Below, in pieces: positions 6,921-14,895 of a DNA stretch of 36,512 nt (the first letter of the stretch is position 1; each line of letters starts with the position of its first letter). A program made the translations under genes and the position numbers. The stretch covers positions 1-36,512 of the forward strand of contig JAILCI010000030.1 in assembly GCA_024686335.1 (NCBI GenBank). The letters are read 5' to 3'. The stretch comes from Bacteroidales bacterium. GTDB lineage: Bacteria > Bacteroidota > Bacteroidia > Bacteroidales > WCHB1-69. Under the pieces are notes generated by a model. It was not told where the DNA came from, did not search any database, and worked only from the letters and a program-made list of their open reading frames with translations.

Positions 6921-8684
6921 TTATTTATTGAATAATTGTTCTATCTGATCTTTATATTTCTCTATTAACTTATTTCTCTTCAATTTGAGAGTAGGAGTAA
7001 GCTCACCAGTCTGGATTGACCACTCATAACCAACCAGTGAGTAGCTCTTAATCTTCTCAGTATCACCGAAGAACTTGTTGTATTTGTCCACAATAGTCTT
7101 GAACAGTTTCTGAACTTCGGGATTCTTGATCATTTCCTCATTAGTGGTGTAGGCGATGTCATGTCGGTGACACCAGTCTCTAAGGTCAGGGAAACTGGGA
7201 ACTATCAATGCTGCGGCATATTTCTGATTTTCACCAACCACCAAGATATTGTCGATAAGAGGATCCTCGGCGAACTTGTTTTCGATAAGTGTAGGAACGA
7301 CATATTTACCAAAAGCAGTTTTAAACATCTCTTTCTTTCGTCCAGTGATGTTAACTCTTCCTTCGGGAGTCAGCTTGCCAAGGTCGCCCGTATGGAGCCA
7401 ACCATCAGCATCAATAGCCTCGGCAGTCTGTTCAGGAGCATTATAGTAACCCTTCATCACATGTTTGCCCTTAGTCAAGATCTCACCGTCTTCAGCAATT
7501 TTGACGCGTGTGCCAGGAAGCACATGACCGGCAGAGCCGAACTCGAGACCACCTTTGAAGAAGTCGCTCACAGCGATAACGGGTGCGGACTCCGTTGTGC
7601 CGTAGCCCTCGAGAATACGAACGCCCATGGCCCAGAATACACGTGCGATACGTGGTTGGATAGCAGCGCCACCGGAGACGATGACCTTGAAGTTACCACC
7701 CAAAGCCTCATGCCATTTGTTTAGGACCAGTTTGCGCGCGATTTTCAACTTACGTTGATATGCTTTACTGGCATTGAACTCATAATCCAGAGCGACATCG
7801 TTGGCCCAGAAGAAGATCTTCTTCTTGATACCTGTCAACTTATTGCCCTGAGCCAAAATCTTATCATAGACCTTCTCGAGAAGTCTAGGAACCGTAGTAA
7901 AGATATCCGGTTTCAATTCCACCATATCTTGCTGAATCTTAGCGATGCTCTCTGTGTAATAGATGGGCAGGCCCAAGGATTGGAAAGCATAGTTCAACAT
8001 TCGCTCATATACGTGACAGAGAGGTAAATAGCTGAGTATTCTATTGCCCGGAGCGGTCGGAATAATCGGAAGGACTCCACGGATATTAGTGAGAAAGTTC
8101 TCATGAGTCAGCATCACTCCTTTAGGATTACCTGTTGTTCCAGAAGTGTATACGTATGAAACAACATCATCAGGCTTTATACTATCTTTTATTTCCTGCA
8201 GATATTGCGAACTCGGGTTAGCGCGACCCACTTCAATAAGCTCGTTTAAGTGTCTATATCCTAAAAGGTTACGGAATGTATAGACTCTATTCTCAAGTTC
8301 AGGAATATTTTTAATGATAGCCGTAATCTTACGTAGCAATTCCCATCCGGACACGAAAATCAGTTTGATATTAGCATGATGAAGGATATAGTCATAATCG
8401 CTTTCGCTGATAGTCGGATAGATGGCAACGTGGATAGCACCGATTTGCATTATGGCCATATCCAGGAAGTTCCATTCTGGGCGGTTTGCCGTAATAGTGG
8501 CGACACAATCGCCTTTTTTTATACCCAATTGCAGTAATCCGTAAGAGATGTTGTTCACAATCTGAACATATTGCTGGGTGCTATACTTGATGAGAACGCC
8601 GTTCTCCTTACCGCATAGCGCATCTTCGATAGGAAACTCTTTGATGTTTCTATCAAGAATGTCGAATAACCTTGTTATCTCCAT
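6921..8684 (-). CDS. Long-chain acyl-CoA synthetase (AMP-forming, FadD-like)
   Basis: 587 residues, ANL adenylating superfamily. The phosphate-binding motif YTSGTTGNPKG is at residues 179-189, followed by the substrate motif EGYGTTESAPV, the hinge/ATP region LHTGDLG and RVNITGRKKEMFKT, and the C-terminal lid. There is no signal peptide, so a cytoplasmic or membrane-peripheral enzyme is expected. It should convert fatty acids to acyl-CoA with ATP, feeding phospholipid synthesis or fatty-acid use; substrate length cannot be read from sequence. First gene of a two-gene unit with cysS, which has no evident functional link. Confidence 0.93.
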   Translation of the reverse strand: MEITRLFDILDRNIKEFPIEDALCGKENGVLIKYSTQQYVQIVNNISYGLLQLGIKKGDCVATITANRPEWNFLDMAIMQIGAIHVAIYPTISESDYDYILHHANIKLIFVSGWELLRKITAIIKNIPELENRVYTFRNLLGYRHLNELIEVGRANPSSQYLQEIKDSIKPDDVVSYVYTSGTTGNPKGVMLTHENFLTNIRGVLPIIPTAPGNRILSYLPLCHVYERMLNYAFQSLGLPIYYTESIAKIQQDMVELKPDIFTTVPRLLEKVYDKILAQGNKLTGIKKKIFFWANDVALDYEFNASKAYQRKLKIARKLVLNKWHEALGGNFKVIVSGGAAIQPRIARVFWAMGVRILEGYGTTESAPVIAVSDFFKGGLEFGSAGHVLPGTRVKIAEDGEILTKGKHVMKGYYNAPEQTAEAIDADGWLHTGDLGKLTPEGRVNITGRKKEMFKTAFGKYVVPTLIENKFAEDPLIDNILVVGENQKYAAALIVPSFPDLRDWCHRHDIAYTTNEEMIKNPEVQKLFKTIVDKYNKFFGDTEKIKSYSLVGYEWSIQTGELTPTLKLKRNKLIEKYKDQIEQLFNK

Positions 8685-8702
8685 ATTAAAAATTTAAGGC
8701 GG

Positions 8703-8710
8703 CAAAGATA
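8703..8710 (-). promoter_or_regulatory. -7 box (TATCTTTG, then CCGCC) for acyl-CoA synthetase-cysS
   Basis: A perfect TAnnTTTG match on the minus strand in the 32-nt gap after the sigma-factor gene, 18 nt before the ATG at 8684. It suggests an independent transcript. Confidence 0.7.
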
Positions 8711-8716
8711 CAATTT

Positions 8717-9328
8717 TTATATTGCATAGCGTATCTTGCCGACAATCTGCGACAACATATTCTTTGCGCGAAGCAATTGTATCTTTACATTAGAGAGGGA
8801 AATGTTGAGGGCTTCGGAGATCTCCTCGTATGATAGCTCGTCATAATAACGGAGTTCAACCACTTTGCGATACTTCTCCGGTAGTTGTTGTACGGCGGAC
8901 CGAAGCATAGCATTACGCTGCTTGTCGATGACCACATCCTCGGGAGTTGTAGAATGTGTGGCCTGAGAGCGGTCAATCATCTGCTCGGCCGTAATGCTGA
9001 AAAGGTCGTCATCAATGCACTGTGGGGAGTTGTTTTTGTGACGAATATAGTCAATACTGTTGTTCACTGCGATACGGTATAGCCATGTGGAAAAGGCATA
9101 CTGCGGAGAATATGCATGCAGATTACGGAAAGCCTTTCCGAAGGTTTCCTGTGTAAGATCCTCTGCATCATCGCTATTCTTCACGATTTTCATCATCAGA
9201 TAGTAGATGCTGTCACGATAAAGTCCCATAAGTTCGGCATAGGCACGCTGGTCATTAAAATCCAGAGCTTTGCGCAGCAACAGATAGTCTCTCTTGGCTT
9301 TTTCGGTAGTATATTGAATGTTTCCCAT
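8717..9328 (-). CDS. ECF-type RNA polymerase sigma factor
   Basis: 203 residues. Sigma region 2 spans about residues 28-98 (AEDLTQETFGKAFRNL, FSTWLYRIAVNNSIDYIRHK) and region 4 about 145-198 (LPEKYRKVVELRYYDELSYEEISEALNISLSNVKIQLLRAK, the last part being the helix-turn-helix). Regions 1.1 and 3 are absent, as in group IV sigma factors. A roughly 35-residue linker separates the two. The ATG overlaps the stop of the upstream GT2 gene as TAATG, so translation is probably coupled. No anti-sigma gene is adjacent. The target regulon is unknown; the glycosyltransferase link hints at envelope functions. Confidence 0.93.
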   Translation of the reverse strand: MGNIQYTTEKAKRDYLLLRKALDFNDQRAYAELMGLYRDSIYYLMMKIVKNSDDAEDLTQETFGKAFRNLHAYSPQYAFSTWLYRIAVNNSIDYIRHKNNSPQCIDDDLFSITAEQMIDRSQATHSTTPEDVVIDKQRNAMLRSAVQQLPEKYRKVVELRYYDELSYEEISEALNISLSNVKIQLLRAKNMLSQIVGKIRYAI

Positions 9329-10464
9329 TATTTGAATCTTTGATGATGTAAATGTGCACTGAGATAATAAATCGGATTCAGAATCGCGAAAATAAGGTCA
9401 TAGAAGAGTAGGGCGGGGATTGTCTGCTTCTCGTTCAAACGCTTGGCGGAGAAACCGAAAACCAAGTACATGCTGATGATTCGCAGCAGGGCGATGCCAA
9501 GCACGATGGAGAGAAGCACGATATTCTTAGTTGACCATACGATAGCCAAAGCCAATGTTGCATAAAACAAGAGATTCACAATAGCATATGTGTTCAGAAG
9601 AAAGCGGTTGCGGGGTTTATTATATTTTCGAGTGTAGAGGAGACCCTCTTTGTGATGAACCCAGTAGTTGTAATAGGCGGCGCGCTGCAACGTAGTGAAG
9701 GCATCCTGAGAATAGACTACTGCAGTATTATTTTTATTGGAAGCTCTACTGATAAAAATATCCTCATCACCATAGACCAGATGATTATGTGATGCAAAAC
9801 CTTTCTGCTTGTAGAATGAAGTCTTGGTGAATCCCATATTCTTATGGTCGCCACGGTAAGTGGAGTGGGCGAGTGCCAGGGAGAAATACTGGATTGCAGA
9901 AAGCATGTTGTCAAAATGCAACATTCGGTTAAACGGAGAGTTACGTTTCGTATAGGTGCTGTATCCAAGTACAATCTGCTTATTATCAGCAAATTGAGTT
10001 GCCATATATTCTAACCAATGTACAGATGTGGGAGCGCATTCAGCATCCGTGAAGACAAGGTTTTCATATTTAGCACAGCGGATGCCGATGGACATGGCAT
10101 ACTTATTTCCTCGGATGCTGGTTACTGCAGAGTCAAGATTCACAACATGGATGTTCTCATACTGTTGCTGATACTCAAGCAGAAGCAGCTTGGTGTCATC
10201 TTTGGAGTTGTCATTGACAATTACGAGCTCGAATTGGGGATAGCGTTGATTCAGCAGTCTGGGCAAGGTCTTCAGAAGAGCTGCAGCGGCGTCCTTAACG
10301 ACCATAATAACGGACACGGGCGGTGTTCCGTTGCTGAGATCAGGTGCGGTTGGCTGTTTCTTGAACGCAAAGCGCGCATACAAAACATAGTAGTACAACA
10401 ACTCTATGAATGTGACAGCTGCGAATAACACAAAGAATACGAGCGATAAAGTATCGTCGAACAT
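9328..10464 (-). CDS. Membrane-bound family 2 glycosyltransferase
   Basis: 378 residues. An N-terminal membrane segment (about 8-30) is followed by a GT-A fold with VSVIMVVKDAAAALLKTLP, the nucleotide-binding VIVNDNSKDDT, an acidic metal-binding motif FTDAECAPT and the acceptor-site motif YGDEDIFISR. Two or three membrane segments close the protein (about 293-345). This is the layout of processive or lipid-linked GT2 enzymes of envelope polysaccharide synthesis. Substrates are unknown. First gene of a unit with the ECF sigma gene (1-nt overlap) and divergent from tgt across a symmetric promoter region. Confidence 0.88.
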   Translation of the reverse strand: MFDDTLSLVFFVLFAAVTFIELLYYYVLYARFAFKKQPTAPDLSNGTPPVSVIMVVKDAAAALLKTLPRLLNQRYPQFELVIVNDNSKDDTKLLLLEYQQQYENIHVVNLDSAVTSIRGNKYAMSIGIRCAKYENLVFTDAECAPTSVHWLEYMATQFADNKQIVLGYSTYTKRNSPFNRMLHFDNMLSAIQYFSLALAHSTYRGDHKNMGFTKTSFYKQKGFASHNHLVYGDEDIFISRASNKNNTAVVYSQDAFTTLQRAAYYNYWVHHKEGLLYTRKYNKPRNRFLLNTYAIVNLLFYATLALAIVWSTKNIVLLSIVLGIALLRIISMYLVFGFSAKRLNEKQTIPALLFYDLIFAILNPIYYLSAHLHHQRFK

Positions 10465-10492
10465 AGGTTGGTTTGGTTTAGGTTTCAGTTTG

Positions 10493-10500
10493 CAAAAATA
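10493..10500 (-). promoter_or_regulatory. -7 box (TATTTTTG) for the GT2-sigma unit
   Basis: A perfect TAnnTTTG match on the minus strand, 28 nt before the GT2 ATG. With its flanking A it forms CAAAAATAA, the left arm of a 9-bp inverted repeat whose right arm is the tgt -7 box. Confidence 0.6.
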
Positions 10501-10524
10501 ATTTTTTTGAATCGTAAAATGTAT

Positions 10525-10532
10525 TATTTTTG
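10525..10532 (+). promoter_or_regulatory. -7 box (TATTTTTG, then CCGC) for tgt
   Basis: A perfect TAnnTTTG match, 18 nt before the ATG at 10551. A TTTG occurs at 10506-10509, but the 15-nt spacing is shorter than usual for a -33 box. Confidence 0.65.
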
Positions 10533-10550
10533 CCGCAATTTACTAACAAA

Positions 10551-11684
10551 ATGGAGTTTATAATTAATCGTAAAGACGAGAAGAGTAATGCCAGAGCGGG
10601 TGTCGTGACGACAGCCCATGGTCAGATTGAGACCCCCATATTTATGCCAGTGGGTACGCTAGGTGCTGTTAAAGCCCTGCATATGAAGAATTTGTATGAA
10701 GATGTGAAGGCTCAAATCATCTTGGGAAACACATATCACCTGTACCTTAGACCTGGTACAGACGTACTCAAGGCAGCTGGAGGACTCCATAAATTCAATG
10801 GTTGGAACAAGCCGATTCTGACAGACAGTGGCGGTTTTCAAGTCTTTTCCCTAAGTCATAGACGCAAAATCAATCCTGAAGAGGGTGTTTGGTTCTTGTC
10901 TCACATCGACGGTTCCAAACATCTTTTCAGTCCTGAAAAGGTAATGGACATCCAGCGAGCTATCGGTTCCGATATTATGATGGCTTTTGACGAGTGTATC
11001 CCGTATCCTTGTGAATATCAATATGCTAAGAAGTCTGTGGACACCACATTTGAGTGGTTAAAGCGCTGTATCAAGCATCTGGATGAGACGGAACCGCTGT
11101 ATGGCCATGACCAGACCCTTTTCCCGATTGTTCAGGGAGGTCTTTATCATGATTTGAGACAGAGGTCTCTTGAGCAAGTAATATCCACCAACTGCGAAGG
11201 AAATGCAATTGGTGGGGTAGCGGTAGGGGAGCCCACGGAGGAGATGTATGAGATTACAGACCTCTGCTGTAGAGCCCTTCCTGAGGACAAGCCGCGCTAT
11301 CTGATGGGTGTTGGCACGCCGGCTAACATCATTGAGTGCATATCTCTGGGCGTGGACATGTTTGATTGTGTGATGCCGACGCGCAATGGACGCAACGGCA
11401 TGATTTTCACATGGGACGGTATTATGAATATGCGCAACGAAAAATGGAAATATGATTTCACACCGATTGATGCCAACAGCGATTTATTTGCCGACCAGCA
11501 ATACACGCGCGCATATCTGCGTCATCTGTACGTTGCTGACGAAATGCTCGGGCCGATGATCGGCAGCATTCACAATTTGCATTTCTATTTGGATCTCGTG
11601 CAGACCGCCAGAAAAAAAATTCTCGAGGGTACGTTCGCAACTTGGAAAGACGAAATTCTCCCGAAGATATCAAGTCGTCTGTAA
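10551..11684 (+). CDS. tgt: Queuine/preQ1 tRNA-ribosyltransferase
   Basis: 377 residues from the ATG at 10551; the TTG at 10530 overlaps the promoter box and is rejected. Tgt exchanges G34 of tRNA-Asp, -Asn, -His and -Tyr for preQ1. Visible motifs: LGNTYHLYLRPG, LTDSGGFQVFSL with the catalytic Asp92, VQGG, GGVAVGEP, YLMGVGTP and the nucleophile region GVDMFDCVMPTRNGR. The C-terminal zinc site, normally CxCxxC plus His, is absent: the corresponding stretch reads SDLFADQQYTRAYLRHL with no cysteine, although the IHNLHFYL histidine motif remains. I recall the same in other Bacteroidota Tgt proteins. Single-gene transcript ending at a good terminator. Confidence 0.96.
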   Translation: MEFIINRKDEKSNARAGVVTTAHGQIETPIFMPVGTLGAVKALHMKNLYEDVKAQIILGNTYHLYLRPGTDVLKAAGGLHKFNGWNKPILTDSGGFQVFSLSHRRKINPEEGVWFLSHIDGSKHLFSPEKVMDIQRAIGSDIMMAFDECIPYPCEYQYAKKSVDTTFEWLKRCIKHLDETEPLYGHDQTLFPIVQGGLYHDLRQRSLEQVISTNCEGNAIGGVAVGEPTEEMYEITDLCCRALPEDKPRYLMGVGTPANIIECISLGVDMFDCVMPTRNGRNGMIFTWDGIMNMRNEKWKYDFTPIDANSDLFADQQYTRAYLRHLYVADEMLGPMIGSIHNLHFYLDLVQTARKKILEGTFATWKDEILPKISSRL

Positions 11685-11740
11685 ATTTCAATATCTGCGC
11701 GAGAATTCGATTTTCGATATTTCGACCGAATACCAGGATA

Positions 11741-11775
11741 CGCCCCGAATTTTCAATTCTCGGGGCGTTATTGTT
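11741..11775 (+). terminator. Intrinsic terminator of tgt
   Basis: CGCCCCGA (11741-11748) pairs perfectly with TCGGGGCG (11760-11767), followed by TTATTGTTT. Confidence 0.85.
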
Positions 11776-11841
11776 TCTCCTGGTCAAACACATCCAATTG
11801 TCCGATAATTTATATTATGTTAAATAGAAATATGTGAAGCG

Positions 11842-11870
11842 GAAAAAAGGGAGACCTGATTGGTCTGCCC
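11842..11870 (-). terminator. Intrinsic terminator after the mannosyltransferase-like gene
   Basis: On the minus strand GGGCAGACC and GGTCTCCC pair with one bulged C around an AATCA loop, followed by TTTTTT. It lies about 30 nt after the stop at 11901. Confidence 0.8.
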
Positions 11871-11900
11871 TTTACCTCTCTTCGAACACGTCGAAAATAT

Positions 11901-12650
11901 TTAAACTTCGTAATGATGTTCGACGCGCTCCCATTTACGGAACCAACTTCTGACGCGAAGACCAATGACTCCGAAAATTGCTTCTTTGAAAATTCCAGAA
12001 CTCATCTTAGAAATTCCAGCTTCACGATCTTTGAAGATGATCGGAACTTCAACAATTTTATATTTGAGCTTGTACATGTTGAACTTCATCTCAATCTGGA
12101 AACCGTAGCCGATATGTTTGATCTTATCAAAATCAACACATCTCAAGGCAGTAGCTCTATAGCATTTGAATCCAGCTGTAGTATCCATAACTGGGATACC
12201 GAGCATAATTCTAACGTACATCGAACCATAATAAGACATCAGCAGACGTCCCATGGGCCAATTCAGCACGTTAACGCCCTTACAATAGCGGGAACCTATG
12301 GCCAAATCGGCGTTTTCGTTCACGCAAGCATCATAAAGTCGCTGTAAATCAGCAGGATCGTGGCTAAAATCAGCGTCCATCTCAAAAAGGAAGTCATAAT
12401 TACGAGCCAATCCCCATTTAAAACCGTGGATATAGGCGGTACCCAATCCCAATTTGCCAGTTCTCTGTTCCAGGAACAGTCTGTCAGGGAACTCCCCCAT
12501 CAATCTTTTAACGATATCGGCGGTGCCGTCGGGTGAGTTATCATCAATAATCAAAATGTGGACATCAATCAGTTTGTAGATAGCGCGAATGATGTTCTCG
12601 ATGTTCTCTTTTTCCTTGTAGGTCGGAATGATAACCAGTCGTTTATCCAT
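11901..12650 (-). CDS. Polyprenol monophosphomannose synthase-like GT2 glycosyltransferase
   Basis: 249 residues, a soluble GT2 domain of the DPM1 type. Motifs: IIPTYKEKENIENII, the UDP/GDP-binding LIIDDNSPDGTADIV, EMDADFSHDP (DxD-like), the acceptor region DTTAGFKCYR, and YGFQIEMKF before the membrane-facing helix. No C-terminal membrane domain is present, as in the Dpm1/Ppm1 short form. It probably transfers mannose or another sugar from a nucleotide sugar to polyprenyl phosphate, making donors for extracytoplasmic glycosylation. It lies 13 nt after the endonuclease-fold gene and ends the operon at a terminator. Confidence 0.88.
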   Translation of the reverse strand: MDKRLVIIPTYKEKENIENIIRAIYKLIDVHILIIDDNSPDGTADIVKRLMGEFPDRLFLEQRTGKLGLGTAYIHGFKWGLARNYDFLFEMDADFSHDPADLQRLYDACVNENADLAIGSRYCKGVNVLNWPMGRLLMSYYGSMYVRIMLGIPVMDTTAGFKCYRATALRCVDFDKIKHIGYGFQIEMKFNMYKLKYKIVEVPIIFKDREAGISKMSSGIFKEAIFGVIGLRVRSWFRKWERVEHHYEV

Positions 12651-12663
12651 ATTATATAAGGTA

Positions 12664-13683
12664 TTATTTAGTCAATGTAATATATACAGGCAGGTGATCG
12701 CTGTAGCCTCCTTGATAGATGCCGCCTGCGAACATACGCCATGGGTAGTCAGTGTAAGAGCCTGATTTCGTGAGCATATAGTCTTTTCTAAAGATATGTG
12801 CCATAAAGAATTTATATCCATGTGTAGGGTTTACCAAACCTGTTGAAACGATAATATTGTCCAACAACTCCCAGGAATCACGATAAGCGTAGGACCCTAC
12901 CCCATTTCTATACATCTGCCACATTGGGTTATAGAGATCATTAGGACCAAGATTCTTGGTGTTTGTCTTGGTTTGCAGACATTCCATCAAACTCTTTGCA
13001 TTAGGATTGTCGTTCAAGTCACCCATGATAATAATCTTAGCATTTGGTGAAACTGCCATAATTGAGTCGGCAATATGACGGCAGAGACGGCCGGCACCTA
13101 GACGATACGGAAGAGATCTCTTCTCGCCACCACTCTTAGAAGGCCAGTGATTAACGATGATATGCAGTGTGTCTTCTCCATCCAGAATACCCTTCATAAG
13201 CCATTGGTCACGAGTGATAAAGTCGGGATTTTCAGGAAATGTAAGGGGATATGCTTTGGTGGAAAGCACTTTAAAACGCTTTGGATTGTAGAGAAATGAA
13301 ACGTCCACACCTCTTCTGTCGGGAGACTCATGGTGACATACGTCCAATTTATAAGGAGCCAACAGTTCTGTAGCAATCAAATCGCGCAAAACGGCTTCGT
13401 TCTCCACCTCTGAAACACCCAAAACGACCAAACCTCCAGGAAGTTTAGCCATATCCGAGATAACTTGGGATATCTTTTCAAGCTTATTTAAATAGCGTTC
13501 CGAAGTCCAGCGATAATCACCATTCGGCAAAAACTGCTCATCGTTTTTCTCGGGATCATTAATCGTATCAAACAGATTCTCAACATTATAAAAGCCAATA
13601 TTGACTCTGTTTGTAATGCTTTGAGACATCAGGGAACCCAATGACACCAAAGCAACTACTAAGAATAAACTAATTCTCTTCAT
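12664..13683 (-). CDS. Exported endonuclease/exonuclease/phosphatase-fold protein
   Basis: 339 residues from MKRISLF; the longer frame from 13725 begins upstream of the promoter box and is rejected. The first 20 or so residues form a signal peptide ending near LMSQS. The EEP fold shows IGFYNVENLFDT, a metal-binding Glu in VLGVSEVENE, RRGVDVSFLYN, IVNHWPSKSGG, the catalytic MGDLNDNP and the closing GGYSDHLPVY. Members cleave phosphodiesters in nucleic acids, lipids or nucleotides with divalent metal. The export signal suggests scavenging or envelope phosphodiester hydrolysis. It is followed after 13 nt by the mannosyltransferase-like gene. Confidence 0.9.
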   Translation of the reverse strand: MKRISLFLVVALVSLGSLMSQSITNRVNIGFYNVENLFDTINDPEKNDEQFLPNGDYRWTSERYLNKLEKISQVISDMAKLPGGLVVLGVSEVENEAVLRDLIATELLAPYKLDVCHHESPDRRGVDVSFLYNPKRFKVLSTKAYPLTFPENPDFITRDQWLMKGILDGEDTLHIIVNHWPSKSGGEKRSLPYRLGAGRLCRHIADSIMAVSPNAKIIIMGDLNDNPNAKSLMECLQTKTNTKNLGPNDLYNPMWQMYRNGVGSYAYRDSWELLDNIIVSTGLVNPTHGYKFFMAHIFRKDYMLTKSGSYTDYPWRMFAGGIYQGGYSDHLPVYITLTK

Positions 13684-13702
13684 TATTACAAAAATTGATT
13701 TG

Positions 13703-13710
13703 CAAAAATA
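13703..13710 (-). promoter_or_regulatory. -7 box (TATTTTTG) for the endonuclease-mannosyltransferase unit
   Basis: A perfect TAnnTTTG match on the minus strand, 19 nt before the ATG at 13683 and directly after the recF terminator T-run. Confidence 0.6.
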
Positions 13711-13712
13711 AC

Positions 13713-13751
13713 AAAAAAAAGACATCTTTTCAGCAAGAGACGTCTTTTTTT
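13713..13751 (-). terminator. Intrinsic terminator of recF (A/T-flanked hairpin)
   Basis: On the minus strand AAAAAAAGACGTCTC and GATGTCTTTTTTTT form a stem with one mismatch near the loop, ending in eight T. It sits between the recF stop and the next promoter. Confidence 0.72.
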
Positions 13752-13786
13752 AATTTCGGTTCCCCCTACCCTATTTTCAAGATATT

Positions 13787-14878
13787 TTAAGGTCGCTTAA
13801 TTTCAATAATCTGATGAGCGATATTATGTTCGCCGAGAATCTGATGCACGCGACTCTCATCGGTATCAGAGATAAAGACTTGTCCAAAATGGTCATTGCC
13901 AACCATATTGAGCAGTTCTGCTATGCGCATTCGATCTAGTTTGTCGAATATATCATCTAGCAACAGAATTGGTTTAATCTTTTTCTTCCCAAAACAATAG
14001 TCGAACTGAGCCAATCGCAGAGCCAAAGTAAACGACTTCTGTTGGCCTTGAGAACCATAACGCTTGACTGGCTGACCATTAATGAGGAACTGAAATTCGT
14101 CCTTATGAGTACCAAAATTCGAAAAACCGGTTTTAGCGTCTATGGAGACATTCTGCTGGACACCAGTCTCAAAAGAGCAATCAAAAAGCCCAGACTGGTA
14201 ATCAATCTCAACTTTTTCAGCATCCTTGGTAAGTTGAGAGTAATGATGTTGGAAAATAGGCTGAATCTGAGTGATAAAGTCGCGTCTACAATCAAAAATA
14301 GAATGTCCTAGCGGAATCATCTGCTCGTCAAGGATGTGTAGGACGGTATCTTCAAAATGCCGGTTTTCGAGCATCTGCTTGAGTAGAGCATTTCGCTGTT
14401 GGAGCAACTTTCGGTATGATATCAGTTCCTGGAGATACTCTGCATCGAATTGAGAGATGACGGCATCAAAGAATTTGCGGCGTACATCACTGCCTCCGTC
14501 TATGATTTCGCTATCGTAGGGTGAGACCATGACTACGGGATAGAGACCTATGTGGGCACTGAGTCTTGGGTACTCTTTTTTATTGGCTCTCATCGACTTA
14601 TGACCGTTTCTATAGGTACAGCTAATCTGTGCTGTATTATCAGTCTCGCGCTGACAGAAGGTGCCATGGATAGCAAAGAAATCGGAATCGAAGCGGACGG
14701 AGAAAATGTCCTGCGAAGAGAAATAGCTCTTGCAGAACGAAAGATAATAGATAGCATCGAGGAGGTTGGTCTTCCCGCTGCCGTTCTTGCCAACAATGGC
14801 ATTCACGTTTTCATTGAAAGAAAATCCAGCCTCCTCGTAGCTTTTAAAATTGGAAAGTTGTATGTTTTTAAGATACAT
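13787..14878 (-). CDS. recF: DNA replication and repair protein RecF
   Basis: 363 residues, the usual length. RecF is an SMC-like ATPase that helps RecOR load RecA at single-strand gaps. Visible: N-terminal YLKNIQLSNFKSYEEA, Walker A GKNGSGKT (30-37), the signature motif GSQGQQKS, Walker B ILLLDDIFDKLD and the D-loop/His region ending in VFISDTDE. In many bacteria recF adjoins dnaA-dnaN; here it follows an M49-like peptidase gene by 17 nt and is probably cotranscribed with it. Ends at an intrinsic terminator. No defect seen. Confidence 0.97.
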   Translation of the reverse strand: MYLKNIQLSNFKSYEEAGFSFNENVNAIVGKNGSGKTNLLDAIYYLSFCKSYFSSQDIFSVRFDSDFFAIHGTFCQRETDNTAQISCTYRNGHKSMRANKKEYPRLSAHIGLYPVVMVSPYDSEIIDGGSDVRRKFFDAVISQFDAEYLQELISYRKLLQQRNALLKQMLENRHFEDTVLHILDEQMIPLGHSIFDCRRDFITQIQPIFQHHYSQLTKDAEKVEIDYQSGLFDCSFETGVQQNVSIDAKTGFSNFGTHKDEFQFLINGQPVKRYGSQGQQKSFTLALRLAQFDYCFGKKKIKPILLLDDIFDKLDRMRIAELLNMVGNDHFGQVFISDTDESRVHQILGEHNIAHQIIEIKRP

Positions 14879-14895
14879 CTATTTTAGTTCATAAA

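Noticed and set aside
11458-11827. Small frames overlapping the 3' end of tgt and its terminator
   Set aside because: They cover the terminator hairpin or run antisense to tgt and have no start signals or motifs.
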